In this document: piece after piece, positions 1 to 9,590 of the stretch
Layout of the letters: every line of letters starts with the position of its first letter
Numbering within the stretch: the stretch's first letter is position 1
Assembly (NCBI RefSeq): GCF_000241265.1
Contig: NZ_BAEE01000068.1
Span: 62,001-126,000, forward strand
Length of the DNA stretch: 64,000 bases
Source of the DNA: Gordonia araii NBRC 100433
GTDB taxonomy: Bacteria > Actinomycetota > Actinomycetes > Mycobacteriales > Mycobacteriaceae
Reading direction: 5' to 3'
Notes under the pieces: model-generated
Seen by the model: only the letters and a program-made list of their open reading frames with translations
Database searches by the model: none
Told to the model about the DNA's origin: nothing
Translations under genes and position numbers: made by a program

Positions 1-592
<592 letters not shown>

Positions 593-596
<4 letters not shown>

Positions 597-1864
597 AGTA
601 CGGGTCGGACTTCCTCTTCAAGGGTGGACAGGTCGGTGGCGAATTGGACGAGGCCGGCGTTGTCGTGCGGCAGCGGCCCGGCCAGCAACGCCGCCACTTC
701 GGCGGGGTTGCGCCCGGTGGCCCGGGAAACAGCGGCGATGACGTCGTCGACCGGAGCATGCCGCGAGACGCCCAGGCGACGCGGGATGGTCCGCAGGGCG
801 TGTTCGCGCAGCTGGGCCGCGGCGCGCGGCGCATCACCGGACGCCTCGTAGAGGCGGCCGCGCGCCTCGGTGGTCTCGGCGGCCTTCACGACGGCGGGCA
901 GCGGCTCGGCCACCAGCTGCCCGAAACGTCGCCCGCGCCACAACATCACCGCGAACAGCACGAATACGCCGAGGCCGAAGGCCCGCCAGAACCAGCGCGG
1001 GACGTCGGGCCCCGACTTGGCCTGCGGTTGCGGCTTCTGCTCGTTGTCGTTCGCCTTGTCGCCGTAACCCGGTGCGAACCAGTGCACTTGAGTGCCGGCA
1101 CCGATCATCCGGATCCCGATACCGGCGTGGTCCTGCTCGCGAATCTCGGCGTTGCTGAACCAGGACGTCGGTGCCAGCACGATCTCCGGGCGCGTCGCGG
1201 TCGCGGGAATGACGACGACCGCGTACCACCGTCCGCCGTCCGCTCCGTCGCCGCCCGGGAAGCATCCGGTGAGGGTTTCGCCGACGGTCGAAACGTAGCC
1301 CAGCCGGAAGTAGCCGGCGGTGTCCGTCGGCGCTATCCCGGCAGCCGAGCACTGCGCCGCGGTCGACTGGCCGCCTGAACCCTGCGAGACGGCGACGTCG
1401 ATGCCCCACTGATCGAGAATCTCGTTACTGGGATCGAGAAGGACGACCCGCCGCGCGTCGCGCGACTGCTGCCGCACGATACGGGCACTGCTCTTGGCGG
1501 AGAGCTGCGCGTTGGAGACGACGACGACGGTCGACGACGAGGCGCGCCCCAGCTTGCGCAACTGGGCTTGCTCCCGGACGACGTCGACTCGCACACCATG
1601 GGTCCGCAGTGTTTCAGCGAGAGCGGCGCCGCCCAGTGCCCGGTAGTTCCCCGGATCGCCGAGGGTCGTGTGCTGCCCCTGCTTCGGCGACTTGGAGGCA
1701 CCGCTGACGATGAGCGCGACCAGTCCCAGCGCGCAGGCGAGTCCGACGACCACCACGATCACGACGGCCACGATCGTGCCGGTCTTTCGCGGAGACCTGC
1801 CCGTCGCCGGTCCGGCGGCGGGCACAGCGGACGTCGCCGGTGCGGGTGCGGCCGGGGCGCTCAT
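593..1864 (-). CDS. DUF4350 domain membrane protein
   Basis: 423-residue protein of unknown biochemical role, probably an envelope partner of the adjacent MoxR ATPase. An Ala/Pro-rich N-terminus precedes a membrane segment at about residues 28-52. An extracytoplasmic DUF4350 region follows, then a second membrane segment near residues 283-303 and a cytoplasmic tail. The ATG at 1864 is chosen because it overlaps the upstream stop as ATGA; the frame is open further upstream but would run through the DUF4129 gene. It lies in the middle of a tightly overlapped four-gene operon. Confidence 0.85.
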
Positions 1865-2547
1865 CGGTGCACCGGGGGCAGCAGGGGCAGGGACATCTCG
1901 GCGGACTCGTCGTCGACATAGCCGGTCGGTTTGGAATCGCGCAGGTCGGCGTCGAGCGCCACCATCGCGGCCGCCGAGTTCGCGTCGGCGTGGCGACCGC
2001 CGTAGGCGACCGCGTCGAAGACATCCGCGGCTGCGTGCAACGACTCGGCGTGCGCGGGGAACACATGGCGCAGGCGACGGGCGATGTCGTGTGCGGTCGC
2101 CGATCGAGCACCCAATAGCAACGACCGATCCGACGCCGTCTGCGCGATCGAGCGCATCGCGTTCAGCACGGCTTCGTCGAAGCTGCCAGCCGCCAGCGCG
2201 GCCTCGGCGGCCGACCGGAACTGGTCCTGCGTGCCGACGATCCCGCCGAGAACCGCCCCCGGTTCGGCGTCGTCCGCCTGCTGGGTACGCGACTGCGATT
2301 CCGACCACACTCGGTACGCCACGTAGGCGGCACCGGCGATCAGCAGCACCAGCACGATCAACCCGATGATCTTGGGCAGCGAGGAGTCGAACAAGCCGGA
2401 GATCCAGTCGCCCAGCCGTTCGATGAAGCCGGGCTCGTCAGACTTCGGCTTGGACGACGGGGCCTGCTCGTCGTATCGCGGCTTGGACAATTCGTCGAGC
2501 ACCCAGCGGCGTGCGGTGTCATTGTCCGGGTCCAGCGCGAGAATCAC
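1861..2547 (-). CDS. DUF4129 domain membrane protein
   Basis: 228 residues with one clear transmembrane segment near residues 60-80 (KIIGLIVLVLLIAGAAYVAY), followed by a charged helical DUF4129 domain. DUF4129 occurs as a C-terminal module of transglutaminase-like membrane proteins and, as here, alone beside MoxR and DUF4350 genes. The start is GTG at 2547, giving a GTGA overlap with the preceding gene; the stop overlaps the DUF4350 start as ATGA. Its length and position match Rv3690. The molecular function is not established. Confidence 0.82.
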   Translation of the reverse strand: MILALDPDNDTARRWVLDELSKPRYDEQAPSSKPKSDEPGFIERLGDWISGLFDSSLPKIIGLIVLVLLIAGAAYVAYRVWSESQSRTQQADDAEPGAVLGGIVGTQDQFRSAAEAALAAGSFDEAVLNAMRSIAQTASDRSLLLGARSATAHDIARRLRHVFPAHAESLHAAADVFDAVAYGGRHADANSAAAMVALDADLRDSKPTGYVDDESAEMSLPLLPPVHR

Positions 2548-3593
2548 TGTTCCTCCCCGGCGAGCAGCTCCACGTCGTATGCCTCCTGGCGGATCCGAGC
2601 GTCTATATAGGCCATCACCGCGGCGCCGGCGACGATCGGCGTCACCGCCACACCGGTCGCCAGGACGACCACCGGCGCTCCGAACGACCGGAACATGAGT
2701 ATGCCGCTGACGAGGGCGACTCCGATGGTGGCGTACAGCAAGCCGAACAGCGCACAGGCGCCGAACTGGCGAAGCGCGCCGCGGCCGACGAGTCGCAACG
2801 CCCTGGGCACCGCGTCACCGATCGCGCGGCCCTCGACGGCCACCACCGTCTGCACCATCTGCACGGGCGCTGCGAGGGTCGAGTACAGCATCACCGGCAC
2901 CGCCACGGCCAGGGGCAGGAGCACGATGGCCGAGAACGATCCGATCACCCACTCGGTGACGGCCACGACCGCGAACCCCGCGGCGATCGCGGGGGCGGAA
3001 AGGATGCACAGGTCGGCGACACCGAGCGCGCCCAGCGCCCCCAATCGGTTCGTCACGGCGCGCAGCGCGGTCCGCGTCGGCCACGGCCGGCCGGTGGCCG
3101 ATGCGTGCAGCGGACCGGCAAGCACCGCGGTCAGGACCACCGGCAGAACGAAAGCGGCGATGCTCGCGACGATCAGCCCTAGTCGGTCGTCGACGCTGTT
3201 GGCCACGATGCCGACGGCGATCGCCGGAACCCAGAGCGCGGACACGGCGATGGCGAGGATCCCGGCGTTGCCCCGGCTGGCGCTGACGGCGCCGCTGAGG
3301 ATGTCGGCCAGCCCCAACGGTCGCAACGGTGTGGTCCCGGGCTTGTGGGCGGCGAGGCCTGCGGTCGGAGCGGGTTGCGGTTCCGGGAGCGTCACGGGCA
3401 GGTCGACACCGGGCAGCGAGGGGATCTGGGTCGTCGGCTCAGGACTCGCGTACGCGCGGGGCTGGGCATCCGCGGACGGCCAGGGCGAGGCCTGCTGCCA
3501 CTCGTCGCCGGCGGGTATCGCCGCGGGGGCGGCCGGTTCGACGTTCGGGGCCGTCCAGCCGGGGTCGGACGAGGGGTTGTCATCGACCGGCAT
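2544..3593 (-). CDS. Polytopic membrane protein, first gene of the MoxR operon
   Basis: 349 residues. The first ~90 are Pro/Ala-rich and hydrophilic (cytoplasmic), followed by about six hydrophobic helices, which resembles the glycerophosphodiester-phosphodiesterase membrane-domain type. ATG at 3593 is preferred over GTG at 3602, because GAGGGGAG (3603-3609) sits about 8 nt before the ATG but directly against the GTG. It heads the operon feeding DUF4129, DUF4350 and MoxR, and corresponds in position to Rv3689. No catalytic motif was recognised. Confidence 0.78.
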   Translation of the reverse strand: MPVDDNPSSDPGWTAPNVEPAAPAAIPAGDEWQQASPWPSADAQPRAYASPEPTTQIPSLPGVDLPVTLPEPQPAPTAGLAAHKPGTTPLRPLGLADILSGAVSASRGNAGILAIAVSALWVPAIAVGIVANSVDDRLGLIVASIAAFVLPVVLTAVLAGPLHASATGRPWPTRTALRAVTNRLGALGALGVADLCILSAPAIAAGFAVVAVTEWVIGSFSAIVLLPLAVAVPVMLYSTLAAPVQMVQTVVAVEGRAIGDAVPRALRLVGRGALRQFGACALFGLLYATIGVALVSGILMFRSFGAPVVVLATGVAVTPIVAGAAVMAYIDARIRQEAYDVELLAGEEQ

Positions 3594-3711
3594 CACGACC
3601 ACTCCCCTCGTCTGCGAATCCCCGGGTCAACCGGATGGCTCCGGCGAGAGTTCCAACTGCTCTCTAGAACCGCGAACCTACCAAAGCAAACACCATCCGG
3701 CTGCTACGGTG

Positions 3712-3729
3712 ACTAGAACACGTTCTAGT
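3712..3729. promoter_or_regulatory. KstR-type operator
   Basis: ACTAGAACACGTTCTAGT contains the KstR consensus TnnAACnnGTTnnA (3714-3727). It lies 23 bp before the ketosteroid isomerase start and about 120 bp from the divergent membrane-protein start. KstR represses cholesterol catabolism genes in mycobacteria and rhodococci. This 18-mer is the exact reverse complement of the site at 34776-34793. Confidence 0.85.
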
Positions 3730-3752
3730 TTGTCATTCGAGGAGAGCACCAG

Positions 3753-4148
3753 ATGGCCGACGCCGCCACCACGGACCTGACCGCGACGATCAACGGTGTC
3801 GTCGACCGATACATCGAACTGCTGACCAGCGGAACGGCAGAACAGATCGCCGATCTGTACGCCGAAGGCGCCAGCGTCGAAGACCCGATCGGCGCACCGC
3901 TGCGCACGACTCGCGACGAGCTGGTGGAGTTCTACGGCCTGATCTGCAATCTCGACGAGCACGTCGCGACCCTGAAGTGGAAGAAGGTCGTCGGCGACAC
4001 CGCGGTCTTCGAGTTCCACCTCTTCACCAAGGCCGGTGACTCCGGCTTCGAGATCCAGCCGATCGACATCATGACGTTCGACGAGAACGGCAAGATCGCA
4101 TCGATGCGCGCGGTCTGGGACCCGGCCACCGACCTCAAACAGGTCTGA
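3753..4148 (+). CDS. 3-oxo-delta5-steroid isomerase (ketosteroid isomerase, SnoaL/NTF2 fold)
   Basis: 131-residue cytoplasmic enzyme of the NTF2-like fold, expected to move the double bond of 3-oxo-delta5-steroids to the delta4 position during sterol catabolism. Aligning by eye to the Comamonas enzyme, its catalytic Tyr14, Asp38 and Asp99 correspond to Tyr20 (VVDRY), Asp44 (VEDPIG) and Asp105 (QPID) here, so the full set appears conserved. SD GAGGAGAG at 3739-3746. The KstR-type operator upstream supports the assignment independently of homology. It is a single gene, not in an operon. The steroid family call is strong; the exact substrate is inferred. Confidence 0.87.
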   Translation: MADAATTDLTATINGVVDRYIELLTSGTAEQIADLYAEGASVEDPIGAPLRTTRDELVEFYGLICNLDEHVATLKWKKVVGDTAVFEFHLFTKAGDSGFEIQPIDIMTFDENGKIASMRAVWDPATDLKQV

Positions 4149-4208
4149 CGCCCTGGTTGGCAGGCCGCCTCACGAGGGTTTCGATACACCCGACTCGGCT
4201 GGCGCCTC

Positions 4209-4475
4209 GTCGGGCACTCAACCACCGCGATACACCGACCCACCTGCGGCCGTAGGCACTCAACCACCGCGATACACCGACCCACCTGCGGCCGTCGGGC
4301 TCAACCATCGCGATACACCGACCCACCTGCGGCCGTAGGCACTCAACCATCGCGATACACCGACCCACCTGCGGCCGTCGGGCTCAACCATCGCGATACA
4401 CCGACCCACCTGCGGCCGTAGGCACTCAACCATCGCGGTACACCGACCGCCTAGCGGGTCGTCGGGCACTCAACA
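4209..4475. repeat. Tandem array of 41-42 bp units, alternating A/B types
   Basis: Five near-perfect units with the core CGATACACCGACCCACCTGC, plus degenerate units at both ends. Junctions alternate between GTAGGCACTCAACC (42 bp) and GTCGGGCTCAACC (41 bp), giving an ~83 bp higher-order period. The array fills most of the 351 bp between the isomerase and the SDR gene. Open frames across it, such as minus-strand peptides, are by-products of the periodicity and are not called as genes. Confidence 0.9.
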
Positions 4476-4499
4476 CCGCGATAAGCCACCGGCCAGAAT

Positions 4500-5183
4500 T
4501 TAAGCACCGCGCCCGGTCGGACGCAGCACCACCTCGACAGGGTGCGCGTCGGCGGGCGTGTGGATCGCCGACGCCACCGCCGCCGCGACCGTCATGGGAT
4601 TCAGGAATCTGTCCGGGTTGTATTCGTCGCCCTCGATGGCGACGATGTCGCGCTGCATATCCGTGTCGATCCGGCCCGGGTAGATCGAGGTGACCCGCAG
4701 GCCGGGCTCCTCCAGCCGCAGCGCGTCGGCGAGGGCCCGCAAACCGAATTTGCTCGCCGCGTACGGTGCCCACCCGGGGTTGGCCCGCATGCCCGCGCCC
4801 GAGTTGATGAAGACGACGTGTCCGCCGGCCGCGCGCAGCGCCGGCAGGAGCAGGCGGGTCAACTCGGCGGCGGCGACCAGGTTCACCTCCAGGACGTGCT
4901 GCCATTCCTCGACCGGGGTATCGGCGACGCGCCCCAGATTCGATGCCACCCCCGCGTTGTGGACCAGCACGTCGAGTTCGCTGATCGCCTCGGTCGCCGC
5001 GGCGACCGCGTCGTAATCGGTCAGCTCGACGTCGAACGTCGTCGCACCGTCGAGGGACGTCGCGAGGGCGTCGAGTTCGGCCGACGGCCGTCCGCCGAGG
5101 ATGAGGTCATGGGTGGGCGCCAAGGCATTCGCAATGGCGGCGCCGAGGCCGCGACTCGCGCCGGTGATGAGAGCGGTGGGCAC
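4500..5183 (-). CDS. Short-chain dehydrogenase/reductase (SDR)
   Basis: 227-residue classical SDR, a cytoplasmic NAD(P)-dependent oxidoreductase. The cofactor motif TGASRGLG is at residues 7-14, then HNAG, then the catalytic Ser in INSGAG and YAASK with Tyr and Lys. It is at the short end for the family and its C-terminal substrate loop is brief. Monocistronic, with its start 103 bp from the divergent patatin-like gene. The substrate cannot be predicted. KstR-linked sterol genes lie nearby, but no operator precedes this gene. Confidence 0.88.
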   Translation of the reverse strand: MPTALITGASRGLGAAIANALAPTHDLILGGRPSAELDALATSLDGATTFDVELTDYDAVAAATEAISELDVLVHNAGVASNLGRVADTPVEEWQHVLEVNLVAAAELTRLLLPALRAAGGHVVFINSGAGMRANPGWAPYAASKFGLRALADALRLEEPGLRVTSIYPGRIDTDMQRDIVAIEGDEYNPDRFLNPMTVAAAVASAIHTPADAHPVEVVLRPTGRGA

Positions 5184-5286
5184 GACTCGACCCTACTGGG
5201 CCGCGATCGCCCGAGACAGCGGTGTTCCCAGGGCGTCTTCCCTCGGTCCGCCCCTATTCCAGACGCCGTTGGCGGATGATGAACCC

Positions 5287-8181
5287 GTGCGCGCCACACC
5301 ATCGGCCCATCCCGTTGACACCAGCGGTTTCTCGGCGGCCGGCCGCCGGCGTCGGCCGGAGGTCGACGCGGCGCTGGCACTCGCCTTCCTGGTCGGTCTC
5401 GCGCTCAGCATCTGGTTCGGTCTGCGCGCCTACGACCCCGACATCCTGGTCTACGAATTCACCGGCGATCCGGGTGCACGTGCGGCAGAACTCGACCGTG
5501 CCGTCTGGAACGACTTCGGATTCATCGTCGGGTACACCCTCGCCCTCGGCGCGATAGGACGGTTCCTCCGTTCACGCGCCTTCACCGGCGCGTTCCGCGG
5601 CACCATCACCGTCCTGCTCGCCATGCTCGTCGTCGCGGCCCTCGCCGACGTCGGCGAGAACATCGCCCTGCTCGCGCACAACGGCGCATGGTCGGCTCCG
5701 TTCGCGACGCTCAAATTCGTCGCGGTGGTGCCGGTGCTGTTCCTCATCCCCGGCTTCATCGCGTATGCGGGGCGCGCCCTCTTCTCGCGGAGATGGCTGA
5801 AACGCGGCGAACCCGGCGTGGCGGCGCACGTGTTCCGCGGCGCTGGTCACGACGAGCTACCCGAGCAATACCGCTGGCGCCGCGCGTACTGGGTGCCGAC
5901 CGTCGCCGATCCGGTACACACCGATACGACGGCGGTCTGCCTGTCCGGCGGCGGGATCCGCGCCGGCAGTGTCGCACTGGGCGCGCTGCAATCGCTGTCG
6001 GGCAGCACGGACGCGAACGCCGACTCGTCCGGCCGCAACGTGCTGCGCGACGCCGATTACGTGATTTCGGTGTCCGGCGGCGGATACCTCGCCGGGGCGT
6101 TCCTGCAAGCCGCTCACCGGCCGTCGTCGGAGTCGGTCTGGCCCGACGAGCTGTGCGAGGCGCTCGGTGGCGAGAACCCCGCCGATGTCCCGGTCGAGGC
6201 ACTGCCGATCGACGAGTCCTTCAAGCGCGGCTCGGTCGAGTACGACCGCGTGCGCCGCCGCGCCAGCTACATCGCGGATTCGCCGCGCGAACTCGCCGTT
6301 GCGCTGGCGGTCGTCGCCAAGAACATGCTGCTGTCGTTGGCGGTCGTGTTCACCCCCGCGGTCATCCTCGGAGTACTGCTCGGGGTGCTGTACGCACAGA
6401 TTCCGCTCTCCGCCGTCGAACTCGACGACGCGGGGTCCACGACGACGGCGAACACCAGGCCCTCGCTCATTCTGCTCGGCGTGCTCGCGGCCATCACCGT
6501 GCTCGCCCTCGTCGCGGCGAACCTGGCGGAGGCGGTATCGACGCGGCGCTGGGCCCTCGATCTCAACGCGACGCTGACACGCGTCGCGCAGGTCGCCGCG
6601 GCCGGTACCGCGATCGTCGCCCTCGCGACCTTCGCCATCCCGTGGGGGATGCGCGTCGTGTGGTCCGCGACCGGCGAATCGGGCCCGGGCGGGATCGCCG
6701 CACCGGTGTCCTCGGTCCTCGCGCTGAACTATGCGGCCGTGCTGGCCGCGATCCTCTGGCGCAACCGCGGCATGCTCGCGGCGCTCGTCGCTCGACTGCG
6801 CGGCAGGTCGGCGCCGCAGCGGCGCGCCGTCCCGCAGGGCGCGCTCCAGCTGGCACTCGTCTTGTTCACCCTGGTGGTTCTGCTCGCCACCTGGCTGCTC
6901 ACCGTCGCCGGTGTCGCGGCCTGGGCGGTGCGCGGCGCGACGCCCGGTTCTCCCGATACCGTCCGCGTCGCCGCGGTCGGACTCGTCGCGATCGCCGTGC
7001 TCGCGGTCCTCGCCCTGTTCGACGTGACATCGATGAGTCTGCATCCGTTCTACCGCCGGCGGCTGGCGGGCGCCTTCGCCATGCGCCGGGTACGACTGCC
7101 CGACGGGGAACGGCGCGCGGTCGCCTACCCGCCGTCCGAGTCGACCGAGCTGTCTCTGTTCGGCGAACCGCGTCGCACGCGGCTCGCGTGGCCCGTACCC
7201 CCCGAGTCCTCGGCAGCGGGCATCTCGACACCGGCCTTCGTCTTCGCCGCGGCGACCGCACTGTCGGGGGAAGACAAACCGGCCAGCGGGCAGAACGCCG
7301 CGTCCTTCGTCTTCACCGCGGACTATGTCGGCAGCCCCGACCTGGGCTGGCTGGAGACCGAAGCGCTCTCGCGCGTCGTGCCGACGCGCATCCGGCGCGA
7401 CCTCACCGTGCAGGCGGCCGTGGCGATCAGCGGCGCGGCCTTCGCGTCGGCCATGGGCCGGGCCGCGCGCGGCTACCAAACGCTGCTCGCGATCTCCGGT
7501 GCGCGGCTGGGGAGCTGGCTGCCGAATCCGCGGTTCCTCCACCAGTCCCGGTTCGAACGCGACAACCCGGCCTGGCCGCACGGGCTGCCCAGCTTCCGCG
7601 GGATCAGCTACCTGGCACGAGAGGTCTTCGGTCTGAACTCCGGCCGCGGCCGGCTGGTGCAGCTCACCGACGGCGGACACTACGAGAACCTCGGCCTCGT
7701 CGAGGCCCTGCGCCGACGATGCACGACGATCATCGCGATCGACGCCAGCGGTGACGCCCCGCCCAGCCTCACGACCTTCGCCGATGCGATGCGCCTGGCC
7801 GAATCCGAACTCGGCGTGCGATTCGACGTCGACGAACGGCACTCCCCCACTCAACTCGTGCCCGGCTCCGCGTCGCCCGTCGACGACACCGGCATCACCC
7901 CGGAACTGCAGCGTCGCCTGGCCGACTCGTCGATCGTCCGGGTGCGGTTCACCTACCCCGACGTCGCCGGCGGCAAGTCCGGCACCCTCCTTCTGGCCAA
8001 AGCGGTGCTCACCCCGGACCTGCCGCCGTGGCTGCTCACCTACGCCGACAACAATCCGGTCTTCCCCCACGATTCCACCTCGGACCAGTGGTTCAACGAA
8101 GGCCAGTTCGCGGCCTACACCGAACTCGGCCGCCACCTCGGTGCCGCCGCGACCGAGGCGCTGAGTACAAAGGACACATGA
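5287..8181 (+). CDS. Patatin-like phospholipase domain fused with many transmembrane helices
   Basis: About 964 residues. Four membrane segments come first, then the patatin oxyanion motif GGGIRA (~residue 220) and a nucleophile region SVSGGGY (~262). A block of about six membrane helices (~residues 340-600) follows. The patatin Asp motif (DGG, in TDGGHYENLG) lies only near residue 795. Predicted to be a membrane lipid acyl-hydrolase. The start is uncertain: GTG at 5287 is taken because the open frame further upstream runs antisense through the SDR gene. The stop overlaps the next gene as ATGA. The nucleophile motif deviates from the usual GxSxG. Confidence 0.8.
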   Translation: MRATPSAHPVDTSGFSAAGRRRRPEVDAALALAFLVGLALSIWFGLRAYDPDILVYEFTGDPGARAAELDRAVWNDFGFIVGYTLALGAIGRFLRSRAFTGAFRGTITVLLAMLVVAALADVGENIALLAHNGAWSAPFATLKFVAVVPVLFLIPGFIAYAGRALFSRRWLKRGEPGVAAHVFRGAGHDELPEQYRWRRAYWVPTVADPVHTDTTAVCLSGGGIRAGSVALGALQSLSGSTDANADSSGRNVLRDADYVISVSGGGYLAGAFLQAAHRPSSESVWPDELCEALGGENPADVPVEALPIDESFKRGSVEYDRVRRRASYIADSPRELAVALAVVAKNMLLSLAVVFTPAVILGVLLGVLYAQIPLSAVELDDAGSTTTANTRPSLILLGVLAAITVLALVAANLAEAVSTRRWALDLNATLTRVAQVAAAGTAIVALATFAIPWGMRVVWSATGESGPGGIAAPVSSVLALNYAAVLAAILWRNRGMLAALVARLRGRSAPQRRAVPQGALQLALVLFTLVVLLATWLLTVAGVAAWAVRGATPGSPDTVRVAAVGLVAIAVLAVLALFDVTSMSLHPFYRRRLAGAFAMRRVRLPDGERRAVAYPPSESTELSLFGEPRRTRLAWPVPPESSAAGISTPAFVFAAATALSGEDKPASGQNAASFVFTADYVGSPDLGWLETEALSRVVPTRIRRDLTVQAAVAISGAAFASAMGRAARGYQTLLAISGARLGSWLPNPRFLHQSRFERDNPAWPHGLPSFRGISYLAREVFGLNSGRGRLVQLTDGGHYENLGLVEALRRRCTTIIAIDASGDAPPSLTTFADAMRLAESELGVRFDVDERHSPTQLVPGSASPVDDTGITPELQRRLADSSIVRVRFTYPDVAGGKSGTLLLAKAVLTPDLPPWLLTYADNNPVFPHDSTSDQWFNEGQFAAYTELGRHLGAAATEALSTKDT

Positions 8182-8612
8182 CCGCCGCTGCCTTCCGCCG
8201 GCTCGCCGCTTACGGAGCGATCACCCGTCTGACCGGATCCGACGACCTCGTGACCCTCGACGGCCACGACCTCCTCGTCGACGACGGTGCCGGCCGCACG
8301 GTCCGGTTCGTCCTCGACGATCACGACACGTTCGAGAGCCCGTCCCGAGAGCAGCAGGACGACCGGCCGGACGAACTCCCGGCGCCGTGGTCGAGCGATC
8401 TCGCCGCGCGGCGCGCGGTCACCGCCTGGGTCGAGCGCTATCTCGAAGAACGCGCGATGGACGTGGCCATCCGCCGCGACGACCTCGACGAGCTGGTCGC
8501 GCATCCGTTCTCGCCGACCAGCGTCGAACGACTCGCGCACCACTTCCCCGGCGCCGACGCCGAGACGACCCGCGACTTCCTCACCTCGGTGGAAGCGATC
8601 ATCAGCGCCTAG
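8178..8612 (+). CDS. Hypothetical protein coupled to the patatin-like gene
   Basis: 144-residue soluble acidic protein with no signal peptide, membrane segment or motif that I recognise. Its ATG overlaps the stop of the patatin-like gene (ATGA), so the two are probably translated together and it may be an accessory factor. The N-terminus looks beta-rich and the C-terminal half helical. Function unknown. Confidence 0.75.
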   Translation: MTAAAFRRLAAYGAITRLTGSDDLVTLDGHDLLVDDGAGRTVRFVLDDHDTFESPSREQQDDRPDELPAPWSSDLAARRAVTAWVERYLEERAMDVAIRRDDLDELVAHPFSPTSVERLAHHFPGADAETTRDFLTSVEAIISA

Positions 8613-8652
8613 AGGGACGTTCTACATCCCCGCGAGTTCGACCGTGATCAGC

Positions 8653-9348
8653 TCACCTGACGGCCGCGGCTCGCGTGACGCCGCGTTCCACGATCGTGCG
8701 GAATAGTTGCTCGTCGTCGGTGCCGGCCACCCGGTAGTACAGCGCGCGGTGTCGGACGTTCACGTGCGCCTCGAAGGCGGTTTCCTTCGCGCCGTCGAAG
8801 CCCGTGGTGACGGAGCGAGTCGCGAACGTCTCGACGTCTCCCGATATGCCGAGGTCGACCTCTTCAAATGTGGTGGTGGCCTTCTGCGTTCCGGCGGTCA
8901 TGTCGATCTTGGCGCACTTGGTGACTTGATTGCGCAGGGTGGTGTGATGTTCGGGAGCAGGCATCACGATGTTGGAGGCGATGACCTGCCGCGCGCCAGG
9001 CTGCCGGATGCTCACCACGATCTGCGGTTGTTTGCCGGCGTTGTTGAGCTGGGCGGTCCAGTCCTTCTCGTTGCACTCTTTGGGCTCGACTTTGATCGAG
9101 TTCATGGTGCTGAGCACATGGTCGGCCAGCTTCTTCGGCACCCGGACCTCCTTAGCTCCGGACCCGAAGTCTGCCGGTTACAGGAGGAGTTCGTTCAGTT
9201 GACCGCTGGGCTGCTCCAGGCCGCTGGGCACCGTGACCGTGCTGCGAGTGTCGTCGTCTGGCGAGCAGGCAGGTAACAGGGCGATCGCCGCAACCGCTGC
9301 GACGGTGGCCAGCGCCCGCGACCGAACGGGAAGGCGTGTTGCGGTCAT
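8653..9348 (-). pseudogene. Lipoprotein gene interrupted by an in-frame TAA
   Basis: From the ATG at 9348, a lipoprotein signal peptide with lipobox LLPAC (Cys28) reads through residue 56 (NELLL) and meets TAA at 9178-9180. The same frame continues after the stop with PADFGSGAKEVRV and a ~160-residue globular domain to 8653. The segment LNELLL-x-PADF resembles the start of the extracellular domain in mycobacterial sensor-domain lipoproteins. A strong SD, AAGGAGGT (9146-9153), precedes GTG at 9141, so a signal-less 162-residue product could be made. Either a recent nonsense mutation, a base-call error, or a two-part gene. It overlaps the upstream gene as ATGA. Confidence 0.7.
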
Positions 9349-9581
9349 CGGTGTTCCTCGCTCTCGGCCGCGCGCCGATCCCGGCGCCACCAGACGAATA
9401 CCAGCAGGTTGTAGCCCAGGAAAATCGACGCGAGAGTGATCGCTTGCACCCAGCGGTCCACGTGGGCGGTCAGCACGCTGGCGACGAGAATGGCGACGAT
9501 TGCCAGAACTAGTACGAGTATCCGAATCGGCGTCTTCCACGGGGTGCGATACGTTCGGAGCAATGGCTGCCGTTTGGTCAT
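9345..9581 (-). CDS. Small two-helix membrane protein
   Basis: 78 residues with two hydrophobic helices (about residues 18-40 and 48-66) and a basic, then acidic C-terminus. GTAGGAGC upstream of the ATG is a good SD. The stop overlaps the interrupted lipoprotein gene as ATGA, and it lies 9 bp after the proline-rich secreted protein gene, so the three form an operon. No family recognised. Confidence 0.7.
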   Translation of the reverse strand: MTKRQPLLRTYRTPWKTPIRILVLVLAIVAILVASVLTAHVDRWVQAITLASIFLGYNLLVFVWWRRDRRAAESEEHR

Positions 9582-9590
9582 CTGATGCTC

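Noticed and set aside
4135-4469. Minus-strand peptides with repeated MGRCIAMVE-like words
   Set aside because: Translations of the 42-bp tandem array; no conserved coding signal.
4209-4475. CRISPR array
   Set aside because: Units are head-to-tail with no unique spacers, and no cas genes are present. The same holds for the arrays at 29895, 31740, 32641 and 47491.
5857-8136. 759-residue open frame antisense to the patatin-like gene
   Set aside because: High-GC shadow: low-complexity Arg/Gly/Glu sequence, no RBS or family motif, fully inside a convincing gene.
8653-9141. Independent intact gene starting at GTG 9141
   Set aside because: Possible, but the same frame continues from a lipoprotein signal upstream across one stop, so an interrupted gene is the simpler reading.
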